Both the position numbers and the translations under genes were made by a program. The notes beneath the pieces were generated by a model. It was not told the origin of the DNA. It ran no database searches and saw nothing but the letters and a program-made list of their open reading frames with translations. Shown here one piece after another: positions 15,702 through 23,741 of a stretch of 30,109 nucleotides of DNA (the first letter of the stretch is position 1; every line of letters starts with the position of its first letter). Source of the DNA: Halieaceae bacterium (GTDB taxonomy: Bacteria > Pseudomonadota > Gammaproteobacteria > Pseudomonadales > Halieaceae); NCBI GenBank assembly GCA_002683395.1, contig NYTG01000024.1, positions 4,430 to 34,538 of the forward strand, given 5' to 3'.

Positions 15702-17978
15702 CTAAGCCTCTACAGGCTCGTCAGTCTCTACGAGCGCCTCGATCGATAGCCCGCTGCGCTCTTCATTCACAGTCACCATCGCGGACCCCCCCTTTGCCAA
15801 GGCTCCGAATAGCACCAAATCGGCCAGCGGCTTCTTGATATGCTCCTGAATCACGCGTTCCATCGGACGCGCGCCCATCGTCGCATCATAGCCTTGCTCT
15901 ACCAGCCAAACACGAGCCTCTTCGTCTACTTCGATGACCACCTGCCGTTCATCGAGCTGCGACTGCAGCTCAGTCAGGAACTTATCTGCAACGGTCAGAA
16001 TGACATCTTCTCCCAGCGGACCAAACGGTACGATCGCATCGAGTCGGTTCCGGAATTCCGGCGTAAAGGTTCGGTTAATCGCCTCAAGAGAATCTGTGGA
16101 GTGATCCTGCATCGAAAATCCGATTGAGCGACGACTGACATTCTCGGCGCCCGCGTTCGTCGTCATCGCTAGAATCACATTCCTGAAATCCGCTTTGCGC
16201 CCGTTATTGTCGGTTAAGGTGCCGTGATCCATCACCTGCAATAGCAGATTGAAAACTTCCGGGTGCGCTTTCTCTATTTCATCGAGCAGCACGACGCAAT
16301 GAGGATGCTTGGTCACCGCATCCGTGAGCAGTCCGCCCTGATCAAAGCCGACATACCCCGGTGGCGCGCCGATGAGACGAGACACGGTGTGGCGTTCCAT
16401 ATATTCCGACATGTCAAAACGGAGCAATTCGAGCCCCATTTGTAGCGCCAGTTGGCGGGTCAATTCGGTCTTACCGACACCCGTGGGCCCGGCAAGCAGG
16501 AACGAGCCTATGGGCTTCTGGCCGGCACGGAGCCCGGCACGTGCCAGTTTGATGGCGCCCACCATCTGAGATACGGCGGCATCCTGGCCGAACACCGTCA
16601 TTTTAAGATTGCCCTCGAGTTTGCCGAGTAACGTCTTGTCATCACTACTGACCGTCTTCGGCGGGATGCGTGCGATCTTGGCAACGACCGCCTCGATATC
16701 GCTCGGCCCCAATACTTTCTTCCGCTTGCTGGGCGCGCGCAGCTGCTGGAAGGCGCCCGCTTCGTCAATCACGTCGATCGCCTTATCAGGCAGGAATCGG
16801 TCGGTGATATAGCGTGCCGCCATCTCGGAAGCGACGCGAAGCGCCTTATCGGTGTATCGGAGCTTGTGATGGGCCTCAAAACGCGACTTAAGGCCTTTGA
16901 GAATCTTGTAGGCGTCCTCCACCGAGGGTTCCAGTACATCGACCTTCTGAAACCGGCGGCTCAACGCCTTGTCCTTGTCGAAAATCCCGCGGTATTCCGC
17001 ATAGGTGGTCGAGCCCACGCAGCGCATTTTTCCCGAGGCTAGCAAAGGCTTGAGGAGGTTACTGGCATCCATCACTCCACCGGAGGCGGCACCAGCGCCG
17101 ATGATGGTATGGATTTCGTCTATGAAGAGAATCGCGTGATCGTTCTCGCTAAGGTTCGCAAGCAATCCTTTCAAACGCTTTTCAAAATCACCTCGATACT
17201 TGGTTCCCGCGAGCAGCGCCCCCAAATCCAGCGAGTAGACGACGGCTTCTTTCAGTGTTTCGGGCACTTCGCCATCCACAATCATCTTGGCGAGTCCTTC
17301 GGCGATGGCGGTTTTACCCACTCCGGACTCGCCTACTAACAGCGGATTGTTCTTACGTCGACGAGCGAGGATTTGCGCCACTCGCTCTACCTCGGTCAAT
17401 CTGCCGATCAGCGGGTCGATATTGCCCGCCTCGGCTTCAGCATTGAGGTTGGTCGCGTAGGCATCGAGGGGACGCTTCTCTGCCGCCTCATGGACTTCTG
17501 CCGAGTCACCCATCGAGTCGATGCCGTCGGCATCCTCTTCACCGTCTTTGCCGATGCCATGAGTAATGAAATTCACGATATCAAGACGGGAGATGTTCTG
17601 CGATTTGAGGAAGTAAACCGCTTGTGATTCCTGCTCAGAAAAAATAGCGACCAGTAAATTCGCGCCCGTGACTTCCTGATGCCCGGAGCTTTGGACGTGG
17701 AACACGGCTCTTTGAAGCACTCGCTGGAAACCGAGCGTGGGCTGGGTGTCGCGCCCGTCGTCGGAGTCGGACAACAAAGGTGTGGTCGAGTCTATGAATT
17801 CCGTGAGCTCTCCTCGCAGGTCATCGAGATCCACCTGACAGGCTTCCAGCACTGCGACTGCCGCAGAATCATCCAGCAAGGCGAGCAGCAAATGCTCCAC
17901 CGTGATGAATTCATGCCGCCGGGCTCGCGCCATGCGGAAAGTCTCGTTAAGCGTGTTCTCGAGCTCTTTGCTCAGCAT
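15702..17978 (-). CDS. clpA: ClpA, ATP-dependent Clp protease unfoldase subunit
   Basis: ClpA is the hexameric AAA+ unfoldase that feeds substrates to ClpP and receives N-degron substrates from ClpS. The 758-residue product (E. coli also 758) has the N-domain with two Clp repeats (1-140), an acidic linker (145-168), D1 Walker A GESGVGKT (216-223) and Walker B AILFIDEIH (282-290), D2 Walker A GPTGVGKT (497-504), and D2 Walker B VVLLDEIEKAHPE. The ClpP-docking loop is present as SRRSIGFSMQD, with tripeptide IGF rather than IGL. There is no ClpB/C-type middle coiled coil. It lies 4 bases downstream of clpS, so the two are co-translated; clpP itself is not in the window. Confidence 0.98.
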   Translation of the reverse strand: MLSKELENTLNETFRMARARRHEFITVEHLLLALLDDSAAVAVLEACQVDLDDLRGELTEFIDSTTPLLSDSDDGRDTQPTLGFQRVLQRAVFHVQSSGHQEVTGANLLVAIFSEQESQAVYFLKSQNISRLDIVNFITHGIGKDGEEDADGIDSMGDSAEVHEAAEKRPLDAYATNLNAEAEAGNIDPLIGRLTEVERVAQILARRRKNNPLLVGESGVGKTAIAEGLAKMIVDGEVPETLKEAVVYSLDLGALLAGTKYRGDFEKRLKGLLANLSENDHAILFIDEIHTIIGAGAASGGVMDASNLLKPLLASGKMRCVGSTTYAEYRGIFDKDKALSRRFQKVDVLEPSVEDAYKILKGLKSRFEAHHKLRYTDKALRVASEMAARYITDRFLPDKAIDVIDEAGAFQQLRAPSKRKKVLGPSDIEAVVAKIARIPPKTVSSDDKTLLGKLEGNLKMTVFGQDAAVSQMVGAIKLARAGLRAGQKPIGSFLLAGPTGVGKTELTRQLALQMGLELLRFDMSEYMERHTVSRLIGAPPGYVGFDQGGLLTDAVTKHPHCVVLLDEIEKAHPEVFNLLLQVMDHGTLTDNNGRKADFRNVILAMTTNAGAENVSRRSIGFSMQDHSTDSLEAINRTFTPEFRNRLDAIVPFGPLGEDVILTVADKFLTELQSQLDERQVVIEVDEEARVWLVEQGYDATMGARPMERVIQEHIKKPLADLVLFGALAKGGSAMVTVNEERSGLSIEALVETDEPVEA

Positions 17979-17982
17979 TCAG

Positions 17983-18366
17983 CTAATCCTCGTCATCGTC
18001 GCTGGAGGGTTCTGCTTCACACAGTAGTGGATGTCCACTGTCTCTGGCAGATTGATTCACCTGTGAAGCTTTGGTTTCCGCAATGTCCTGCGGATATATT
18101 CCACATACGCCTTTACCCTGCGTATGGACCGCCAGCATGACCTGGGTGGCCTTTTCACGGTTCATACCGAAAAACTGTTCCAGCACCTGCACGACAAACT
18201 CCATTGGTGTGTAATCGTCGTTCAGCAGGACGACCCTGTATAAGGGCGGGCGCTTGAGCTGCGGCTTGGCAGGGGCGACGGCGAGGTCGCCGTCATCTTG
18301 ATCTGGTCGGTCGGTATCGGGACCACACAAGGGATAAAAAGCAGTATTGCGACCAGACTGAGACAT
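17983..18366 (-). CDS. clpS: ClpS, N-degron adaptor of ClpAP
   Basis: ClpS binds N-terminal Leu, Phe, Tyr and Trp and delivers the protein to ClpA. From ATG 18366 it has 127 residues; a longer upstream frame (to 18459) would add a basic stretch that does not look like ClpS. An N-terminal flexible tail (1-40, acidic and Pro-rich) is the part that engages ClpA in relatives. The core has LYRVVLLNDDYTPMEFVV (42-59), with the Asn50-Asp51 pair and Met55 at the pocket, and VMLAVHTQGKGVCGIY (76-91), with His81. The C-terminus continues HPLLCEAEPSSDDDED. The core motifs are intact, so N-end recognition should work. The tail is longer than E. coli ClpS (106 residues) at both ends. clpA follows after 4 bases. 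Confidence 0.96.
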   Translation of the reverse strand: MSQSGRNTAFYPLCGPDTDRPDQDDGDLAVAPAKPQLKRPPLYRVVLLNDDYTPMEFVVQVLEQFFGMNREKATQVMLAVHTQGKGVCGIYPQDIAETKASQVNQSARDSGHPLLCEAEPSSDDDED

Positions 18367-18372
18367 GGCCTT

Positions 18373-18399
18373 AGTATAATCCAACCGGCGCCGTTTGGA
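18373..18399 (-). promoter_or_regulatory. clpS: Possible clpS promoter with 20-bp palindrome
   Basis: On the minus strand a -10-like TATACT (18378-18373) lies just upstream of the clpS ATG. Directly upstream of it is the near-perfect 20-bp palindrome TCCAACCGGCGCCGTTTGGA (18380-18399; one mismatched pair), placed where a repressor would block the promoter. No good -35 is visible, and a start from this box would leave almost no leader. The palindrome is seen directly; the regulatory role is inferred. Confidence 0.35.
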
Positions 18400-18487
18400 G
18401 CCTCTCTCCCGCAGTTTCTGCAGGTTTTTCCTCCCTCTGAATAGCAATGCCCTGCGCACTCACCCGCCTCTGCAAACTCGATACCCC

Positions 18488-18513
18488 AAAAAAAGCCCGC
18501 ACTAAGCGGGCTT
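18488..18513 (-). terminator. Intrinsic terminator of icd
   Basis: Read on the minus strand, stem AAGCCCGC, loop TTAGT, stem GCGGGCTT is followed by an uninterrupted run of T residues (the A-run at 18488-18494 on plus). It starts 23 bases after the icd stop and separates icd from the downstream clpS-clpA unit. Seen directly; this is the clearest terminator in the window. Confidence 0.88.
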
Positions 18514-18536
18514 CTGCTGCGGTGTGAACCCTGCCG

Positions 18537-19790
18537 TTACATATGTGACACCACCGCCTCGCCGAAGGCCGAGCAGGAGACCAGCGTCGCACCCTCCATC
18601 AGTCTCTCGAAGTCGTAGGTCACGGTCTTCGCCTGAATCGCGCCATTCATGCCATCGATGATGAGATCAGCCGCCTCATTCCAACCCAGATGCCGCAGCA
18701 TCATCTCAGCAGACAGGATCAGCGATCCTGGGTTGACCTTGTCTTGTCCCGCATATTTTGGGGCCGTGCCATGGGTCGCTTCAAACAGGGCTATCGTGTC
18801 TGAAAGATTTGCACCCGGTGCGATACCGATGCCACCCACCTGTGCCGCCAGTGCGTCCGATAAATAGTCGCCGTTGAGGTTGAGGGTGGCCACCACACTG
18901 TAATCCCTTGGCCGAGTCAGCACTTGCTGCAGCATGGCGTCGGCGATCACGTCCTTGATCACAATATCATTGCCCGTCTGTGGGTTCTTAATACTGACCC
19001 AGGGGCCACCGTCCAAAAGCGTCCCGCCAAACTCCTGCAGCGCGAGCTCATAGCCCCAATCACGGAAAGCACCCTCCGTAAACTTCATGATATTGCCTTT
19101 ATGCACCAGGGTAACGGAGGGCAAATCCTGATCGATGGCGTATTGAATCGCCTTGCGGACGAGCCGCTGAGTCCCCTCGGCAGACACGGGCTTAATGCCG
19201 ATGCCCACATTGTCTGGGAACCGGATTTTAGTTGCTCCCATCTCTTTGATAATGAAGTCGACAACCTTCTGCGCCTCAGCGGTGCCCGCTTGGTATTCAA
19301 TCCCCGCATAAATATCTTCAGAGTTCTCCCTGAAGATCACCATATTGCAGTCGCCTGGCTTTTTGACCGGTGAAGGTACGCCCTCGAACCAACGCACCGG
19401 ACGCAAGCAAGTGTAAAGGTCGAGCTCTTGGCGCAGTGCGACATTCAAGGACCGAAATCCACCGCCGACCGGAGTCGTCAAAGGGCCCTTGATCGCAACA
19501 CTGTAGGTTTTGATAGCATTTAAGGTCTCTTCGGGAAACCAATCGCCATCATAAAGCTCTGCCGCTTTTTCTCCGGTGTAAATTTCCATCCAAGAGATCT
19601 TCCGCGTGCCGCCGTAGGCCTTAGCCACCGAGGCGTCAACCACCGAGATCATGACAGGCGAAATATCGACTCCAATGCCGTCCCCCTCGATGTAGGGGAT
19701 GATCGGGTTATCTGGAACCGCGATGCTGTTGTCGTCATTGACAACGATCATATCGCCGGACTCAGGAATGGAAATGTGCTTGTATGACAT
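18537..19790 (-). CDS. icd: NADP-dependent isocitrate dehydrogenase
   Basis: Icd oxidatively decarboxylates isocitrate to 2-oxoglutarate in the TCA cycle. From ATG 19790 (MSYKHISIPESG) it has 417 residues, as in E. coli (416); the longer upstream frame lacks conservation, and a GGGGA site lies 9 bases before this ATG. Motifs are IPYIEGDGIGVD (31-42), GPLTTPVGGGFRSLNVALRQ (102-121) with Ser114 equivalent to the AceK phosphorylation site Ser113, CLRPVRWFEGVPSP, NGDYLSDALAAQVGG and FEATHGTAPKYAGQDKVNP, whose PKY residues indicate NADP preference. It ends at a strong intrinsic terminator. It is divergent from rluE. Whether aceK exists cannot be told from this window. Confidence 0.97.
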   Translation of the reverse strand: MSYKHISIPESGDMIVVNDDNSIAVPDNPIIPYIEGDGIGVDISPVMISVVDASVAKAYGGTRKISWMEIYTGEKAAELYDGDWFPEETLNAIKTYSVAIKGPLTTPVGGGFRSLNVALRQELDLYTCLRPVRWFEGVPSPVKKPGDCNMVIFRENSEDIYAGIEYQAGTAEAQKVVDFIIKEMGATKIRFPDNVGIGIKPVSAEGTQRLVRKAIQYAIDQDLPSVTLVHKGNIMKFTEGAFRDWGYELALQEFGGTLLDGGPWVSIKNPQTGNDIVIKDVIADAMLQQVLTRPRDYSVVATLNLNGDYLSDALAAQVGGIGIAPGANLSDTIALFEATHGTAPKYAGQDKVNPGSLILSAEMMLRHLGWNEAADLIIDGMNGAIQAKTVTYDFERLMEGATLVSCSAFGEAVVSHM

Positions 19791-19928
19791 AGTGGAAATC
19801 CCCAGAAAAAAACAATGACCCGGCACGTTGCGGGGTAAACGCCTGTGCCCGCGCTCCTCGTGTGAGTAGCGTTATGTGGCATGCGACTGATAGCAATATT
19901 TTAACACCAAATCCGGCACACTAGGCGA

Positions 19929-20483
19929 ATGAGCCAGTTGATTTTGTTTAACAAGCCGTTTCACGTGCTAAGCCAATTCACCGATCGCGATCGGCCTGAC
20001 AACGCTCGCGCCACGCTGTCGGATTTTCTGCAGGCCCCCGAATTCCGACCCGCCGGGAGGCTCGATTACGACTCGGAAGGTCTGCTGCTGCTCACTCGTG
20101 ATGGCAAGCTACAGCAGGAAATTGCGCATCCCAAAAGCGCCCAATGGAAAACCTACTGGGTACAAGTTGAAGGTCAGATTAATGTCGAGGCCTGCAGGCA
20201 GCTGAGCAAGGGCGTCGCACTCAAAGACGGGCTAACTCGTCCCGCGCGGGCGGACCTTCTAGCGCCACCCGATATTTGGGAGCGCCACCCCCCCATCCGC
20301 GTGCGCAAGACCGTGAGTGACTCATGGGTGGAGATCTCCATCACAGAGGGTAAAAATCGCCAGGTCAGGCGGATGACTGCCGCGGTGGGCTACCCCACCC
20401 TGCGGTTGATCCGGGTGAGCATTGGTCCTTGGCACATCGCGACACTGAGCCCCGGAGAACATCGCTATATTTCCCTAACATGA
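19929..20483 (+). CDS. rluE: 23S rRNA pseudouridine synthase RluE type
   Basis: RluE converts U2457 of 23S rRNA to pseudouridine. The 184-residue product has no S4 domain, in keeping with RluE, and starts MSQLILFNKPFHVLSQF. The catalytic aspartate is Asp46 in PAGRLDYDSEGLLLLTRDG. Later motifs are KTYWVQVEGQI and WVEISITEGKNRQVRRMTAAVGYPTLRLIR, typical of the RsuA/RluB/E/F group. The next gene mnmA starts 68 bases on. It is possible but not certain that the target is U2457; RluF and RsuA are related but carry extra domains. Confidence 0.9.
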   Translation: MSQLILFNKPFHVLSQFTDRDRPDNARATLSDFLQAPEFRPAGRLDYDSEGLLLLTRDGKLQQEIAHPKSAQWKTYWVQVEGQINVEACRQLSKGVALKDGLTRPARADLLAPPDIWERHPPIRVRKTVSDSWVEISITEGKNRQVRRMTAAVGYPTLRLIRVSIGPWHIATLSPGEHRYISLT

Positions 20484-20551
20484 TGCAATATTGACCCGGC
20501 CCCGCGCTGCCCTCATGCTTCGGAGCCCTACCTAATCGAGCCCCATTGCTA

Positions 20552-21649
20552 GTGAGCACGCCATTCCAACTAGATCAAACCGTTATCGTCGGCATGTCAG
20601 GAGGCGTCGATTCCTCTGTGGCCGCGATGCTGTTGATCGACGCGGGCTATCGTGTCGAGGGCTTGTTCATGAAAAACTGGGAGGAAGACGATGGCACCGA
20701 ATACTGCACGGCCAAAGAGGATTTGGCTGATGCGCAAGCGGTAGCAGATCAGCTCGGAATCCCGCTACACACTGCCAACTTTGCCGCAGAGTATTGGGAC
20801 GGCGTCTTTGACCATTTTCTAAAAGAGTACCAAGCGGGTCGCACGCCCAACCCCGATATCTTGTGTAACCGGGAAATCAAGTTTCGCGCATTTTTGGATT
20901 ACGCCACCCAACTTGGAGCCGACATGATCGCCACCGGGCACTATGTGCGAACGGATGTGCTGGATGGCGCCACCCGGCTCCTGAAAGGCACTGATGGCAA
21001 TAAGGACCAGAGCTATTTCCTCCATCAGGTCGACCACGAAGCACTAGCGAGAACCCTTTTCCCGCTGGGCGCCGCCGACAAGACGTCGGTGCGCGCAAAG
21101 GCGGCTGATGCCGGTTTCATCAATGCACGTAAAAAAGACAGCACGGGCATCTGCTTCATTGGGGAGAGGCGCTTCCGGGACTTCCTTCGCCAATATCTTC
21201 CCGCCCAGCCGGGTCCTATCTTGTCCCTTGACGGGCAGGATATGGGGCAGCATGAGGGGCTCATGTATCACACGATTGGGCAAAGACAGGGTCTGCGTAT
21301 CGGCGGACTCGCCAATCACTGCGAAGCCGCTTGGTATGTGGTGGACAAGGACGTATCAGGCAACGCACTGATCGTAGCGCAAGGTAATGATCATCCGGCG
21401 CTGTTCCATCAGCGGCTCAAAGCCACCAAAGTGATCTGGATCAGCGGTAAGCCGCCGACGCTACCCTTAACCTGCAACGCCAAAATACGCTACCGCCAGG
21501 CAGATCAAGCGTGCGTTGTGACCGCCACGGGCGCGATACTCGAGGTGACTTTCCGGGAGCCACAGCGCGCGGTCACACCGGGACAATCCGTCGTCTTCTA
21601 TGAGGGTGATGTTTGTCTAGGTGGTGGCGTGATCGAGCGCGCTGAATGA
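20552..21649 (+). CDS. mnmA: tRNA-specific 2-thiouridylase MnmA
   Basis: MnmA installs the 2-thio group on U34 of Lys, Glu and Gln tRNAs with sulfur relayed by the Tus proteins. From GTG 20552 it has 365 residues; an in-frame TTG two codons earlier (20546) is possible and neither has a strong ribosome site. Motifs are the PP-loop SGGVDSS (16-22), FMKNWEEDDG (39-48), GRTPNPDILCNREIKF with catalytic Cys105, GHYVRT, KDQSYFL and STGICFIGERRFRDFL with catalytic Cys201. These cysteines correspond to E. coli Cys102 and Cys199. The stop overlaps the hflD start by 4 bases (ATGA), the conserved mnmA-hflD-purB arrangement. Confidence 0.97.
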   Translation: MSTPFQLDQTVIVGMSGGVDSSVAAMLLIDAGYRVEGLFMKNWEEDDGTEYCTAKEDLADAQAVADQLGIPLHTANFAAEYWDGVFDHFLKEYQAGRTPNPDILCNREIKFRAFLDYATQLGADMIATGHYVRTDVLDGATRLLKGTDGNKDQSYFLHQVDHEALARTLFPLGAADKTSVRAKAADAGFINARKKDSTGICFIGERRFRDFLRQYLPAQPGPILSLDGQDMGQHEGLMYHTIGQRQGLRIGGLANHCEAAWYVVDKDVSGNALIVAQGNDHPALFHQRLKATKVIWISGKPPTLPLTCNAKIRYRQADQACVVTATGAILEVTFREPQRAVTPGQSVVFYEGDVCLGGGVIERAE

Positions 21650-22287
21650 GCCGCCGTTCGCCAGTAGAGCAACGAACACTCGCATTGGCAGGCGTGGCGC
21701 AAGCCGCCCGTATTGTGGACCTCGCGGCTAAGACCGGTAGCTGGCCGACGCCGTTTGTAGAAGCGTCGATTCACTCTCTATTTTGTTTCGATCCGGACGC
21801 GGTAGACACCGTCTTCGGTACCCCGCAAGGCATCCGGCTCGGACTCGAGCAGCTATCTGCCTGCCTTGGCCTCTCTCAGGACGAAGCGAGCGCCGATACA
21901 CTCCGCTACACCCTGGCGATTCTGCAGCTCGAACGGCGTTTTGCCGCGCGGGATGATCTACAGGCGATTGTCCACTCCAGACTGAAACATGCCGCCTACA
22001 AGGCTGAAAATTTTTCAAGCGATATTAAAGGGTTAAGTGCTAATATTTCTTCTGTTTATCAAGATACGCTCAGCACGCTACCGTACCGTATTAAAGTCAC
22101 CGGGAGCGCCCAACACCTTAACAATCCCCATGTCGCCGATGTGGTCCGCGCCCTGCTGATGTGCGGCGTCCGCGCGGCCTTCCTGTGGCGTCAACTCGGC
22201 GGGACCCGCCTCAAGTTGATGTTCAGTCGGGGTGCGGTAAGAGAAAGCGCAGCCCGCATGGCCAGAGACCTCGGTGTGACCCATTAA
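21646..22287 (+). CDS. hflD: High-frequency lysogenization protein HflD homologue
   Basis: HflD (YcfC) is a helical, membrane-associated protein that in E. coli binds phage lambda CII; its cellular job is not well defined. The 213-residue product is all-helical in appearance, with family landmarks QRTLALAGVAQAARIVDLAA near the start, SIHSLFCFDPD, LGLEQL, YTLAILQLERR and IKVTGSAQHLNNPHVADVVRALL followed by FLWRQLGGTRLKLMFSR. No enzymatic motif is visible. It overlaps mnmA by 4 bases and precedes purB by 57 bases, the usual context, which supports the assignment. Confidence 0.93.
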   Translation: MSRRSPVEQRTLALAGVAQAARIVDLAAKTGSWPTPFVEASIHSLFCFDPDAVDTVFGTPQGIRLGLEQLSACLGLSQDEASADTLRYTLAILQLERRFAARDDLQAIVHSRLKHAAYKAENFSSDIKGLSANISSVYQDTLSTLPYRIKVTGSAQHLNNPHVADVVRALLMCGVRAAFLWRQLGGTRLKLMFSRGAVRESAARMARDLGVTH

Positions 22288-22291
22288 CCAA

Positions 22292-22306
22292 ACGGGGCAC
22301 CCCCGT
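22292..22306 (+). promoter_or_regulatory. Small GC hairpin between hflD and purB
   Basis: ACGGGG (22292-22297), loop CAC, CCCCGT (22301-22306): a perfect 6-bp stem 4 bases after the hflD stop. No T-run follows, so it is not a standard terminator. It could protect mRNA ends or pause transcription before purB, or be chance. Confidence 0.3.
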
Positions 22307-22344
22307 CATGATAAACTGGCGATCTCTCAATAGCAGGGACAACC

Positions 22345-23715
22345 ATGAGCCTTACCCCGCTGACCGCCCTCTCGCCACTCGATGGTCGCTACCACGCAAA
22401 AGCTGACCCACTGCGAGGCATTTTCTCCGAATTTGGTCTGATTAAAAGACGCGTGCAAGTTGAAGTCGCCTGGCTCCGGGCGCTCTCAGAGTGTGACGCA
22501 ATTCCCGAAGTGCCGGCATTTAGCAAGGGCGCTTCTGAGGTATTGGATCGCATCACTGAGGAGTTCGGAGAGACGGAGGCAGCGCAAATCAAGTCCATCG
22601 AGGCAACGACAAACCACGATGTCAAAGCCGTCGAATACTTTCTGAAAGACGCCATCAAAGAGTGCATGGAACTGGTCGCGGTGAGCGAGTTCATTCATTT
22701 TGGTTGCACCAGCGAGGACATTAACAACCTCTCTCATGCTCTGATGATTCGCGACGGTCAGCAGGTGCTCGCAGCGAGTTATTCGAAGATTACGAGTGAG
22801 CTCAGCAGTCTCGCTCATCAGCATGCAGCGCAACCGATGCTGTCGCGTACCCATGGCCAGGCCGCCACGCCCACCACGCTCGGTAAGGAATTAGCCAACG
22901 TGGTCGCGCGCCTCAACCGACAACGAAACGCTAGCAGCGCCATTCAACCGATGGGCAAGATGAATGGTGCCGTGGGTAACTACAACGCACACCATGTCGC
23001 CTACCCCGACGTTGACTGGCCCGCGCTGTCACAAGATCTGGTGGTCTCTCTAGGCCTTGAGTGGAATGCCTACACCACACAAATCGAGCCTCACGATTAC
23101 ATGGCCGAGTACTTCAACGCCATCGCGCGAACGAACCAGATCCTCGTCGATTTCTGCCGAGATACTTGGTCGTATATTTCACTGGGTTATTTCAAGCAGC
23201 GAATCGTTGAAGGAGAAGTAGGCTCCTCCACTATGCCCCATAAAGTCAATCCGATCGATTTTGAAAATGCGGAGGGTAACTTTGGCGTCGCCAATGCCCT
23301 GCTCGACCACCTTGCGCATAAGCTCCCGGTTAGCCGATGGCAGCGGGACCTCACCGACAGCACTGTGCTGAGAAACATGGGGGTTGCGCTGGGGTATACC
23401 CTGCTGGCGCTCACCTCGCTCGAACGCGGCATCGATAAACTCGAGGTCTCGTCAGAACCGATGTCAGCAGACCTCGAGGCCTCATGGGAGGTGCTGGGAG
23501 AGGCCGTGCAGACGGTCATGCGACGCTACGGTGTGCCTGAGCCCTATGAAAAGCTCAAAGCGCTTACGCGGGGACAGCGGCTGGATGCAGAGGCCCTACA
23601 AGCTTTCATACTCGCTCTCGACATTCCCGATGACGCGAAGGAGAGACTCATGTCCCTAACACCGGCAAACTATATTGGTTACGCCTCCGAACTGGCCAAA
23701 AACGTTAGCGATTAA
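22345..23715 (+). CDS. purB: Adenylosuccinate lyase
   Basis: PurB catalyses two fumarate-releasing steps in purine synthesis (SAICAR to AICAR, adenylosuccinate to AMP). The 456-residue product matches E. coli PurB (456). Landmarks are LTALSPLDGRY at the N-terminus, ATTNHDVKAVEYFLK (87-101), HFGCTSEDINN (118-128), catalytic His170 in SRTHGQAATPTTLGKE, and the signature SSTMPHKVNPIDFENAEGN (294-312) with the mobile-loop catalytic serine. An AGGGA site lies 8 bases upstream of the ATG. roxA follows after 26 bases on the same strand. Confidence 0.98.
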   Translation: MSLTPLTALSPLDGRYHAKADPLRGIFSEFGLIKRRVQVEVAWLRALSECDAIPEVPAFSKGASEVLDRITEEFGETEAAQIKSIEATTNHDVKAVEYFLKDAIKECMELVAVSEFIHFGCTSEDINNLSHALMIRDGQQVLAASYSKITSELSSLAHQHAAQPMLSRTHGQAATPTTLGKELANVVARLNRQRNASSAIQPMGKMNGAVGNYNAHHVAYPDVDWPALSQDLVVSLGLEWNAYTTQIEPHDYMAEYFNAIARTNQILVDFCRDTWSYISLGYFKQRIVEGEVGSSTMPHKVNPIDFENAEGNFGVANALLDHLAHKLPVSRWQRDLTDSTVLRNMGVALGYTLLALTSLERGIDKLEVSSEPMSADLEASWEVLGEAVQTVMRRYGVPEPYEKLKALTRGQRLDAEALQAFILALDIPDDAKERLMSLTPANYIGYASELAKNVSD

Positions 23716-23741
23716 CGCGGCAGCATCAGGGTAACGACGCG

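Noticed and set aside
20484..20551. Possible terminator or riboswitch between rluE and mnmA
   Set aside because: GC-rich but with no stable stem followed by T residues and no known riboswitch core.
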